Shown in pieces: positions 10,332-21,299 of a stretch of DNA of 64,000 nucleotides. The first letter of the stretch is position 1, and each line of letters starts with the position of its first letter. The notes under the pieces were generated by a model. That model searched no databases and was not told where the DNA came from. It worked only from the letters and a program-made list of their open reading frames with translations. Location of the stretch: the NCBI RefSeq assembly GCF_027943255.1, contig NC_072892.1, positions 18,995,792 through 19,059,791 of the forward strand, read 5' to 3'. Made by a program: the position numbers and the translations under genes. Origin of the DNA: Anastrepha obliqua. Its lineage: Eukaryota > Arthropoda > Insecta > Diptera > Tephritidae.

Positions 10332-12190
10332 CTACGAAGCCATATTTGACTCATTATCGTAATCACAGAAATTGAATAGTCCACGGTTGTAATAAAATGG
10401 CAGGATGTCCAACATAGCCTCCTTGAATGCCGGACTTGTGTACATTTTCAGCCTAAAACGCTGAGCCTGCTCACTCGGGCTCAGAAGCGAATTAATGTTA
10501 CTGTCTTTATCGGTGGGGAATAATACGACCGCCAAGAGATTGAACACTGCAAAAAATGCTATGAGGAACAGATAAATGCTTATTTTGAGTAAAATTATCA
10601 AAAAGTGCGAGTTTTACCATAGAAACTGTTATTCTCGCGGTACATATCCATTTGCAAGTCTCGCAATTTCGGCAGATCCTTTTTGTAACCCAGCAATTGG
10701 AGGCATTCCGTAAGATGTTCATGATAAATGGCCACAAAATGCTCGTATTCCCTTATGCGAATATCTTTCGCCGCCGAAATCGTTATGAGAAATAGCAAAT
10801 CCTCAGCAGGACTACCCCATTTACAAATTTGATAATCGATCAGAAGTGCATCGTTAACTGTGCCATTTTCTCGATACGAGTACAACACATTACTGCTCCA
10901 GCAGTCGGCGTGATTCAGCACGTTGAACGAGTTCTCTGCGGTAGCGAACCCACGCATTACAGACTTCCAATACTGATCAACGGTAGGCTGCAAGTGGAGT
11001 ATCATTAAAAAAATAAATATCAGCTATTTCACAAATCGTATTCAGTAACTCACAAATTTTTCCAAATATTTGTCAGCATCTTTCAAGCCCCACGTTGTCA
11101 TTGCTTCTTTGAATTGAAGAACTTTCGCGTCGAAAATTTGCTTGAACGATTCGTAACCATTTTTTTTAACGATGCTGAATTTGAAGTTTTCGGGGTAGGG
11201 TCCATTCTTTTCGGCATATACCGCTGATGCAGCATGAAACTCCGCCAGCTTTTGTAACGTACGACGCATCCCATCCATATTCAAGCCCTTCTTGCGATCA
11301 GCGTTTACGAAACCCTTGGGGATCAAGTCCTCGAATACGAAATTAATCCGATTATCTCTGGCTTCTGCGAGTAAGCAACGAGGAGCGAGTTTCACTGGCT
11401 TGCCGGCATCTTTGTACAGTTTCTCGAAAGCAGGCAAGAACTTGGCGTACATTTCCAATTCTTTGGGAAACATTTCCAAATTCTTAATTTCGCGGCCACC
11501 GCAATCGTCATCCAGCATTGTTTTCATTACGTACGTTTTGTGCTTTTTCGACCCATCTAATAAGTAGGTAAATATGTATTAAACCACAGCGTGCAACTAC
11601 AAAGCAACTACAAATGGAAATTAATGGCGTTTCGTTTTCTTGATAAAAGTTTCTTTCTGCTATTGAAAATTAGCTTTGAGTTGCTTTCAGATCGGTGAGA
11701 GGGCGGAATTTTGTATACTTCACAGGAGGAAATGAAAACCAAGCTTAGTGCACATGAAATGAAGAAATAACAGTTTTTAATTTTAAAAATTTACCGCACG
11801 CTCACAGTTTTGCACTAAAAACTTTCAAATTATTGTAAAATCTCATCAAAATCACTTATTCACTTTTTAGACTATGCGGTTGCTAATATCAGACGACAAA
11901 TATGAGAAAAATGAAAGAAAAAATATCAAATCCGATCCAATACGTGGACAACCGGAAGAGAAAACGCCATCATCTTTAGCGCGCGTCCACTTACCTTTCA
12001 AAACTAAATCCAGGTGTATGCGCAACATAACGGAAGTGAAGTTCTCACCTGGGGGTGTGGCTGCAACCGCTGTAAACTTAGAGATCTCTGCATAGTCCTC
12101 TCCATCTTTCTCCAACACTTTTTCAAAATAGTCTGCACTTATCCACTTGGGAATGCGTAAGTTTTCGTTTGGATTTGTAATTTCACCCAT
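10332..12190 (-). CDS. Ecdysteroid-kinase-like protein (EcKL, CHK kinase-like), complete 4-exon gene
   Basis: Exons by splice sites on the minus strand are 12190-11995, 11556-11054, 10987-10618 and 10546-10332; all introns begin GT and end AG. The lengths (196, 503, 370, 215 nt) join in frame to 427 residues, typical for the family. The likely ATP-site lysine lies in YVMKTMLD, the hinge-like region in FVFEDLIPKGF, the catalytic loop near residue 259 (NHADCWSSN), and the metal-binding DYQ near 284. In this family the loop is usually HGD; here it is HAD, with the aspartate kept. EcKL proteins are cytosolic kinases of the aminoglycoside/choline-kinase fold. Some phosphorylate ecdysteroids and others are linked to detoxification; the substrate here is unknown. 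Intron 1 is 438 nt, the others 66 and 71. A close inverted duplicate starts at 62631. It looks functional. Confidence 0.93.
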
Positions 12191-12306
12191 TTAAGCTCAC
12201 AAAAGCGAACACAAAATAGTATTGTTGATCTCTTGAAATTAGCGCTCGAAATGCGGAAAAACATTGAATGACTGGTGCATATTAGAAAAGATGGAAAGCT
12301 TTCGGA
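12191..12306 (-). repeat. Left arm outer end of the EcKL inverted duplication (5' flank)
   Basis: The DNA upstream of the start codon matches, in inverted orientation, about 62505-62630 upstream of the third EcKL gene, including GCGGAAAAACATTGAATG. Similarity fades beyond about 12306. This segment probably includes the promoter and 5' untranslated region of both copies. Confidence 0.8.
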
Positions 12307-13849
12307 GCGCTACAGAGAACTTTGATTATACTGAGAAGTTGCAATGCAAGGCGAATTCGTATAAGGTGCAGTTGCTGGAGCAGCTGATTTGTTTTTTGCT
12401 TTGTTCTGAATTTTTGCTATTTAAACCAGCGAATGGCAAAAACAAAATACATAATGTAAGTTTTGTTGTTGTACAACTGTTATCACCGTATCTAGATTCG
12501 GCTAAGTTCAATGGCAAAGCAAAATGTGGAATTTTATGGACAATGCAACTGGGGAAAACAATTCACCATCGCCAACGCCATCAGTGAACGTCAAGAGAAT
12601 TGACTACTCAAATTTACCATCTCTTGAGTACTATGAGTAATGAAGAACAAAGAATATAGTATGTAAAGACTTTATACGTTTCTTTTTTGAAAATGATAAC
12701 GTAGTTGACTTACGTGGTGCTTGTTATACACTTCTCACAAAAATTAAGGGAGTAAAATTTCCTAAATTTCTTAGTGATTTTTGAAAGGCTGTATCTCAGT
12801 GAAAAATGGTCGCACGGAGTTCCGACAAAAAGCATTTTGAAGCTTTAAACTTCCAGTTTTAAGATCTTTGAGCAAAGAATTTTTTTATTCAACGGTTATT
12901 TTGTACTCGTCAGTTAAAAAGCGACACAAAAATGTTCGAAATTTTTGCCTTTTTTTTTTGATTGCATGAGCTTGGAAACATTTTTCTGACCAAAACTAGC
13001 CATACAGTCAACTAGCTTGATTATTTAGCTTCAATTTTCTTTTTTTGAATTTTCGCTACGATCATTTCTCTCTAACATATCCGCATTTTACGAAATAAGA
13101 CCATTTTATCTTTGATCATTGATATCTCAGCAACTAATAACCCCACAATAAATCAGACAATGGTTTTGGAAAGTAGAATAAATTTCCTAATTTGATTTTT
13201 GAGAAAAAAAAATTTTTACCATTAACATTGGTTTTAAGTGAACACAAAAAAACGCCTTTTTACCGTTTTTCAGAAAATCTATCGCTCACTTACAAATATT
13301 AATGTGGGGACTCATGTTTCCAGGGATTTTTACAGTTTAATATTCCACTAATAACTCTGTAAATTTTTAAATCGATCCATCAAGCCATTTTTCCGGACCG
13401 ATTGATCAAAATTTTACAAAAGAATTATAGGAACAAGTGCATTGTTTTTAAACATTGGCTAAATATTATTACATGGAATTGAAAAAACATTTTTTTTTAA
13501 CTTTTTTCGCATTTTTGCATTAGTATCTTATTATTAAATTAAAAAAAAAATATTAAAATAATATATTTCAACTTTTTTTGAAAAAAATTTTGAATAATTT
13601 TATTTTGAAAAAAACTGTTGTTTGGACGTATATTTAGTCAGTAGAAAATTTAATATGTAAATTTATTTCACGAATTCGTAGATCGAGTACTGAATAATGT
13701 CTTGGGGGTATCAATTCAAAAAAATTTACATAAGTAAAATTAGGGTACGCAGCGATTAAATAGTCTCAATAAGTGCTCAGTATTTTTGCCGAACACAATT
13801 TTTTTGTAAATAAAAAAATAAAAATAAAAAAAAATTGTATATATGTATA
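12307..13849. other. AT-rich intergenic DNA, nothing recognised
   Basis: Open frames of up to about 100 codons around 12264-12587 have no recognisable motif and look like chance. The rest is very AT-rich with many homopolymer runs. Confidence 0.5.
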
Positions 13850-16800
13850 TCCTATAAATAATAATAATAATATCTTCGGACGTGTATGTACAATATGGGT
13901 ATCAAATGGAAGCTGTTGGTGAATGCTTTAGTTCAGAGTATTTTTCATGCCGCTCCGTGACTAGGGTCTCGAGATAGAGACCAAAACGTGGACCCTAGAA
14001 TGTGTTTGTACAATATGGATATCAAATTGAAGCTGTTGGTGAATGCTTTAGTACAGAGTATTTTTCATACCGCTCCGTGACTGGGGTCTCGAGATATAGG
14101 TCAAAACGTGGACCCGGGTAACCTTTGGTTGTGTATGTACAATATGGGTATCAAATGAAAGCTGTTGATAAGTGCTTTAATACGGGGTAATTTTCATACC
14201 TATTGATGACTAGGGTCTGGAAATATATGCCAAAACGTGGACCCGCCGTGTCTTTGCACCGAATTAAACCAAACTTACACACATTGTTAAGGAGGTATTG
14301 AAGATGGTTTCCGTATAGTTTGGATACCTATTGGTAGATAGGGTCTCGAGATATAGGTCAAAACGTGGACCCGGGTAACCTTCGGATGTGTATGTACAAT
14401 ATGGGTATCAAATGAAAGCTGTTAGTGAATGCTTTAGTTCAGAGTATTTCCATCCGCTCCGTGACTAGGGTCTCGAGATAGAGACCAAAACGTGGACCCT
14501 AGAATTTGTTCGTACAATATGGATATCAAATGAAAGCTGTGGATAAGTGCTTTAATACGGGTTAATTTTCATACCTATTGATGACTAGGGTCTCGAAATA
14601 TATGCCAAAACGTGGACCCGCCGTGTCTTTTAACCGAATTAAACCAAACTTACACACATTGTTAAGTAGGTATTGAAGATGGTTCCGTATAGTTTGAATA
14701 CCTATTGGTAGATAGGGTCTCGAGATATAGGTCAAAACGTGGACCCGGGTAACCTTCGGATGTGTATGTACAATATGGGTATCAAATGAAAGCTGTTGAT
14801 AAGTGCTTTAATACGGGGTAATTTTCATACCTATTGATGACTAGGGTCTGGAAATATATGCCAAAACGTGGACCCGCCGTGTCTTTGCATCGAATTAAAC
14901 CAAACTTACACACATTGTTAAGTAGGTATTGAAGATGATTTCCGTATAGTTTGAATACCTATTGGTAGATAGGGTCTCGAGATATAGGTCAAAACGTTGA
15001 CCCGGGTAACCTTCGGATGTGTATGTACAATATGGGTATCAAATTGAAGCTGTTGGTGAATGCTTTAGTACAGAGTATTTCCATCCGCTCCGTGACTAGG
15101 GTCTCGAGATAGAGACCAAAACGTGGACCCTAGAATGTGTTTGTACAATATGGATATCAAATGAAAGCTGTTGATAAGTGCTTTAATACGGGGTAATTTT
15201 CATACCTATTGATGACTAGGGTCTCGAAATATATGCCAAAACGTGGACCCGCCGTGTCTTTGCACCGAATTAAACCAAACTTACACACATTGTTAAGGAG
15301 GTATTGAAGATGGTTTCCGTATTGTTTGGGTACATATTGGTAGATATGGTCTCGAGATATAGGTCAAAACGTGGACCCGGGTAACCTTCGGATGTGTATG
15401 TACAATATGGGTATCAAATGGAAGCTGTTGGTGAATGCTTTAGTTCAGAGTATTTCCATCCGTTCCGTGACTAGGGTCTCGAGATAGAGACCAAAACGTG
15501 GACCCTAGAATGTGTTTATACAATATGGATATCAAATGAAAGCTGTTGATAAGTGCTTTAATACGGGGTAATTTTCATACCTATTGATGACTAGGGTCTC
15601 GAAATATATGCCAAAACGTGGACCCGCCGTGTCTTTGAACCGAATTAAACCAAACTTACGCACATTGTTAAGTAGGTATTGAAGATGATTTCCGTATAGT
15701 TTGAATACCTATTGGTAGATAGGGTCTCGAGATATAGGTCAAAACGTTGACCCGGGTAACCTTCGGATGTGTATGTACAATATGGGTATCAAATGGAAGC
15801 TGTTGGTGAATGCTTTAGTACAGAGTATTTTTCATGCCGCTCCGTGACTGGTTTCTCGAGATATAGGTCAAAACGTGGACCCGGGTAACCTTTGGTTGTG
15901 TATGTACAATATGGGTATCAAATGAAAGCTGTTGATAAGTGCTTTAATACGGGGTAATTTTCATACCTATTGATGACTAGGGTCTCGAAATATATGCCAA
16001 AACGTGGACCCGCCGTGTCTTTGAACCGAATTAAACCAAACTTACACACATTGTTAAGTAGGTATTGAAGATGATTTCCGTATAGTTTGAATACCTATTG
16101 GTAGATAGGGTCTCAAGATATAGGTCAAAACGTGGACCCGGGTAACCTTCGTATGTGTATGTACAATATGGGTATCAAATTGAAGCTTTTGGTGAATGCT
16201 TTAGTACAGAGTATTTTTCATGCCACTCCGTGACTGGGGTCTCGAGATATAGGTCAAAATGTGGACCTGGGTAACCTTTGGTTGTGTATGTACAATATGG
16301 GTATCAAATGAAAGCTGTTGATAAGTGCTTTAATACGGGGTAATTTTCATACCTATTGATGACTAGGGTCTGGAAATATATGCCAAAACGTGGACCCACC
16401 GTGTCTTTGCACCGAATTAAACCAAACTTACACACATAGTTAAGTAAGTATTGAAAATGGGTTTCGTAAAGTTTGGTTGTAATTCGGAGCACTGGCAACG
16501 GGTACAGCGTTCTTTTGAACCAGCCATAATGTCGCTTACTTTTTTAACGCTTGGGGCGGAACTAAACTGTCAAATTGACAGTGTGAGTTACAATGTGTCA
16601 ATATTTCTTTCTGATTTGGATGCCATAAGGAAAAAACGTAAGTGCAATATGTAAAAATTGTTTGTGAATTTTTTTGGAGTGGATTTTGGAACAGTGAATA
16701 ACTTCTTACGAAATTTGAGAATTTAATGTGAAATCCGAATGAAATTATGTGTGAATGAAATTTTTTTCGTTTTTTTTTTTTTGAAAACAATAAATGGATA

Positions 16801-17118
16801 TGGTTAAAAAAGCTCCAATGCTTAATAAAACATATAAATTGAAACGAAAAATTCATGGATGATCAGGAAAAAAGACGATTGTTTCTTAGTTATTCATATG
16901 CCTTGATTTGAAATTTAAAAACAATCTTCTTTTTTCCTGATTTTCAATTTATATTTTATATTTACTCAAAAACAAAAAGAAAAACAAAAAATATTGTTTA
17001 TGCCAAAGCGCTTGAATAAAGAATAAAGAAATAAATAATATGAAAACCATATATTTTCTGTTCTAAACCATATCTGTTCTATTTTAGTGTGCCCAGCGAA
17101 GGTGGCCGGGTTTGCTAG
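13850..17118 (+). mobile_element. Probable non-autonomous Helitron carrying a satellite array
   Basis: The right end is GGCCGGGTTTGCTAG at 17104-17118, followed by T. An imperfect stem (CCCAGC with GCCGGG) lies just before it, matching the hairpin and CTRR end of Helitrons. The best left end is TCCTATAAATAATAATAATA at 13850, preceded by A, giving the usual A/T insertion site. Between them are the tandem array (13880-16440) and about 650 bp of AT-rich DNA. No Rep/helicase coding is present, so it would be non-autonomous. The right end is convincing; the left end is inferred. Confidence 0.6.
13880..16440 (+). repeat. Higher-order tandem satellite, roughly 120-140-bp monomers
   Basis: Monomers share TACAATATGGGTATCAAAT, GGGTCTCGAGATA and CAAAACGTGGACCC. 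There are several monomer types. One carries GAATTAAACCAAACTTACAC and recurs at about 14245, 14620, 14876, 15251, 15626, 16012 and 16398. Most of these spacings are 375 or 386 bp and one is 256 bp, so the array is a higher-order repeat of usually three monomers with one two-monomer unit. No stable reading frame runs through it. Confidence 0.9.
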
Positions 17119-18399
17119 TAATATATAAAATTATCATTAAACAACAAATATTCGAAATTCAATGATTCAATGAAAGAATAATGAGATGGCGCCTATCGTG
17201 GTACCGTTACGTTGTTCTCAGCGAATTTGACGACATATTAGCAGAATTGGTGACCAGTATGGCCAGATTACCATTTTCATAAATTGATTTAGCTTATTTT
17301 TTTTTGTTATTTAGTCTCGGAGTTTTAGTTCTTTCTTCATGGCATTTTTCTAGCCCGTTCTAATTAAAATGTAATGATTATAATTTTGTAATATACCTAT
17401 ATTTTTTTTTAAATTAGTTCAATAATTCACTCAGTTTTATTTAGCTTTACTTTTTTAACATCTGGTCACATTGGCCGCGATTGCGGTTGTTTTTGGTGGT
17501 CTTCTGCTGAAAGCAATCAAATCTCTCTCGCAGTGTTGCCTAGCTTTAAATATAAAAAACACACTAAAATGCCCATTTAAAGAAAATAAAACACCAAATT
17601 TTTATTGAATTAAAGAACTTTGTATGCGTGACAAATTGTCTTTATAATGTGCACTTTTTTTTAATAAATGTGTTATGGTTATGTACAATTTAATTTATGA
17701 GTTTTTTGTTAAGAGAAACTATTTTGATAAGAGAACGATTTCTTTGCTATATTTGACGTTATGTACAATAACAAAATACGGTACCCTTTTTGTAAAAATG
17801 TCGATTTGGTTTCTTCAGTATTCTCTGGTATTTTTTTGGTTATTTTTACTATGAATACAACTCTTGATGGCTTATGTCCCACTAAGGCTTGAGAACCGGA
17901 AGAAACGATTACGCCTCTATTGTTTTAATTCGCATTCAAGTAATTTTTAAAATGAGTAACAAGGTTTTCAATGTTAAGAAGAATTGAGGGAAGAGGATTT
18001 AATATTCTTGCATAACCTTAAAAAAAGCAAAAACTAAATTTGCACTTTCAAAACATCAAATTTATAAGAATCAATAAATTTTCATTAGCACTAAAATCTT
18101 CTCAGAGTGACTTTTTTTAACATTATTTTTAATAATATTTAACTTACAGTTTCGGTAACTTTAAATTAAAAAAAAGAAACAAACACCACATTTAAAAATT
18201 TTCGCGTTCTTGGCATTAAAAAGCACTAAATTGATTGCGAAGAGCAAATGGCTGGCAACACTGCACAACATCTTGACTTGTGACTTTTTGCATTTTGTGT
18301 ACGGATATAACAAAATCATCACCTCATAACTGTTACTGTCGTACAATCCAAACAAATGAATTGTATTAAGAAGCAAAGAGATTTGAGTAGTACTTCCTG
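17119..18399. other. AT-rich gap, nothing recognised
   Basis: AT-rich DNA with scattered short open frames and no convincing motif, terminal repeat or RNA gene. Confidence 0.5.
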
Positions 18400-18930
18400 A
18401 TTCAGTCTGATGCCTGGAATACTGTTATTGCCGCTATTTCTCGCCCTGACATTAAAACATAAACGACATAAAAACCCTTTGAGACGTCAGCCTGAAGATC
18501 AAGCTGAGAGTAACTCTTGTCAACAAGTGTTACTTTGGGCTCGGTAGGTAATTGAGAAGTATAGCTCTCTCTTGAAGGACCAAACTGACACTCTACAAGC
18601 CGCTCATCATCCCTCACCTTCTATATAAAGCAAAAACCTGGACGATGCCAACAGCAAATGAGAACGTTTTGGGAGCTTTCGAGAGAAAAACAATTATAGA
18701 AACATGGACATACTTTTAGTGAAGCGTATGAAAATACAACGCCTACGCTGGCTTGTCCATGTCATCCGTATGACGAAGACGCTCCAACAAGGAGAACCTA
18801 CTAAACGGTACCCTAAAAAGGAAGATGTGGAAGAGGAAGACCACATCTTTGTTGGAAGGACCAAGTGCTGCAGGACCTGTCAGCGCTCAGGATTTCTAAC
18901 TGCCATCAGCGAGCTCAGGACGGAAACAGT
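18400..18930 (+). pseudogene. RTE-like LINE fragment (reverse transcriptase C-terminal region)
   Basis: Broken frames read PLIIPHLLYKAKTWTMPTAN, VLGAFERK and RMKIQRLRWLVHVIRM. They match in order the C-terminal part of the element at 59670-60160 (YGAEAWTM, VFERKILRKI, IKIQRLRWLGHVVRM). Frames change near 18700. Only the tail of the element remains. The clade is uncertain; the wording resembles RTE-type elements common in insects. Confidence 0.6.
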
Positions 18931-19064
18931 TCATTACAGAAAAAAATCGTATATTTTTTTATTCTTAAAAAAACGTGTTTTATTTAATAACAAAATATAA
19001 TAAAAAAATATTTCTTCATAAGAAAGGAATGGCAAATTAAAATAATTCATTTACAGTTTTGAGG

Positions 19065-20507
19065 TCACAGCTTAAATGATGCACTAAATTAGAAGTATTC
19101 AAAAAACATAAACACATTAATATTTCGATTTCATGATTACGGCTAATACTTAGCGGGGTATCCCTTTTGATTCAGTACAGCTTTTATTCGGGAATTCATA
19201 GATTCTACAAGCATTGCCGTATAATCGGAACTAATTTTATCCCATTCTTTCCCGTAGTGCCCGTTTCAGATCAGAAGCTTTAGAAATATTGTAGTTTTTA
19301 TTTATTTAATTTATTTTTCCAGTATTTCCAGCACTGACCACAAATTCCCAATAACGTTGAGATCTGGACTCTGTGCAGGTGGCTGTACTACGTGTGGGCA
19401 GTTCCAGATAAGCCAAGTTTTTACAATACCAGACGTATGCTTGGGATCCTTGGATCTTGGTAGAACCTAAACGAATCTCTAATGCCCATTTTATCCACAC
19501 TTTATACTAAATTATCTTTTAGCAGATCCAGATACAACTCTTTATTCATGTTTCATTCCATAATTGTTAAGTTTCCGACACCTGAATAGAACATGCAACC
19601 CCATATCATCACACTGCCCCCGCCGTAACGTTAACTGTAGAGCGCAAATTACGTGGTTGTGTTTGGTTTTCTCGAAACGCAGGACTTCCCATCAGACCTG
19701 TAAAGGTTAAATTTGCTTCCATCCGCAAAAACAACGGACTTTCAGAACGAAATGTCATTGTTCAAATGTTGTCTGCAAAACTCTATTCTTTGTTTTCTAT
19801 TGCGAGCATTAATCAACGGGTTATTTCGGGCAGTTCTGCCATGAAAACTTCCTTCGCGCAGAACTCTACGAAGAGTTTCAGGGTTGCAGATTTTGTCTAA
19901 GTATTTTTCGACTTTGTTCGTTGATTTTGGAGTGCTTAAATCGGGGGTTTCTTTAACTTTGCGAACAATTCACCTCTTATCTGCATCATTAAATATTTTA
20001 GTTGGCGCAGATCTGCCCTTATCTTCTATGCCGTTTTCGTGGCGGAACCTTTCTATAATGGGCTGGACTGTTGAGGAATTAATATCAACAATTTCTGCAA
20101 TTTTTCAATGGCTTTTGCCCTCTTTCTAATGACAAATAACGTCTTCCCTTTTTTTAAGTGAAGTCAGTTTTCCTATTTAAAAAAAAATAAATTTTTTTAA
20201 CTTTTCTGTATAAAAATTTTTTGACAATGACTTAAGCCGCTAAGCTAAACAGATTGCATTCTCAGGGAAAATATAAAATACACTGCATCATTTAAGCTGT
20301 GAGCATATTTTGATGAGACAACTATTTGTTTCTATATTTTTTCAGCACGCTTTGTTTTTGTTATTGTTGTTTCTGCAGTGGTAAACAGTGCATACATATC
20401 TCATTACAAGTCTGGTATACATTTTTTTTATTAAATTTAATAAACATCGAGCCATTTTATCTTTTCTAAAAATGTATTACCTGCATCAAATAAGCTGTGA
20501 GGCACTG
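19065..20507 (-). mobile_element. Tc1-like (D,D34E) element with IR/DR ends, left end lost
   Basis: A 19-base repeat, TGCATCATTTAAGCTGTGA, is present at 20284 and, slightly changed, at 20482, about 198 bp apart. Its exact inverted copy lies at 19065-19083. The right end is CAGTG-type (20503-20507). This is the inverted-repeat/direct-repeat layout of many Tc1 elements. The outer left repeat is missing, possibly replaced by the RTE-like fragment. The transposase between is decayed. Confidence 0.75.
19140..20170 (-). pseudogene. Tc1-like transposase, decayed
   Basis: On the minus strand the order is right for a Tc1 transposase. A helix-turn-helix region reads EIVDINSSTVQPIIERF near 20090, followed by LRRVLREGSFHGRTARNNP near 19840, GGGSVMIWGCMFYSGVGNL near 19620-19560, DPKDPKHTSGIVKTWL near 19440, and PPAQSPDLNVIGNLW near 19350. 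The last motif should end in E (NVIENLW), so glutamate to glycine removes the third catalytic residue. Several frameshifts and stops also interrupt it. Confidence 0.75.
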
Positions 20508-21299
20508 ATATTAGCACACAGTGTAGTTTCACTGACCTGGGAGATTATCTTCAGGCAACGCACGGTGAGGCATAAACCGACCGAGATGAAACAACAAGTT
20601 GTCTAAATAAACATAAAACTATTAAAAGGTAAAAACTCAACCATAAAAATTGGTTTGTGCTTACTTTAAAAAAAGCTAATATCGAATAATAAGTAAATAT
20701 AAAATAATTGCTTAAAAATATAGGTATATTCGCATTTCTGAAATAATGCACTGAATCTAATGGTTGGGCATTAGGGTAGCAGTTATTTTGCAAGATTATT
20801 TTTTTATTGGTGCTACCCCCCAGATTGGTTCCTTTGTGTGTAAAAATGGTGGAAAAAAAGTTTGAAGTAAAGTAAAGTAAGTGGAAAGTGTGCCCCTGGG
20901 CCTTCAAAGTTTCAAAAAACCCGAAAGTTCGTAGTATAAGTACTAGTAGTAAGTAAAGTAGCCGAGCACTTAGTTTATCACATTACAATGATAATTCAAA
21001 TTATTACGCTTAAAAAAATATATTCAATGCAGAATCTACCAAGTCGTTCGACCCTTGCTTTTTGACAATTCTGTCAAAAATTTTCCATTTTTCTTCAATT
21101 TCTGAATTACAAAAACAAAACGGAAGTTAAAATATGTGAGATAACTTATTGAAATTCGAAATGAAAATAGATTTCTTCAAACAGATTTCCGCGCATAAAA
21201 AATTGGGTTCTCGTTTTGACTAACGTACACATCGTGTCTTGGATAATATCAAAAACTAGTACTAGTATCAAATAAAGTAGGCGAGCATACGGTAGTACA
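20508..21299. other. AT-rich gap with short GTAAA repeats
   Basis: AT-rich, with short AGTAAAGTAAAGTAAG-type repeats at about 20866-20962. It could be the 5' flank of the transposase-like gene that follows. Nothing firm. Confidence 0.4.

Noticed and set aside
12264..12587. 107-codon ORF upstream of the EcKL gene
   Set aside because: No motif; it overlaps the duplicated 5' flank, and the matching region near 62500 does not keep the frame.
16536..16856. 106-codon minus-strand ORF after the satellite
   Set aside because: Low-complexity AT-rich translation without motifs, inside the probable Helitron.
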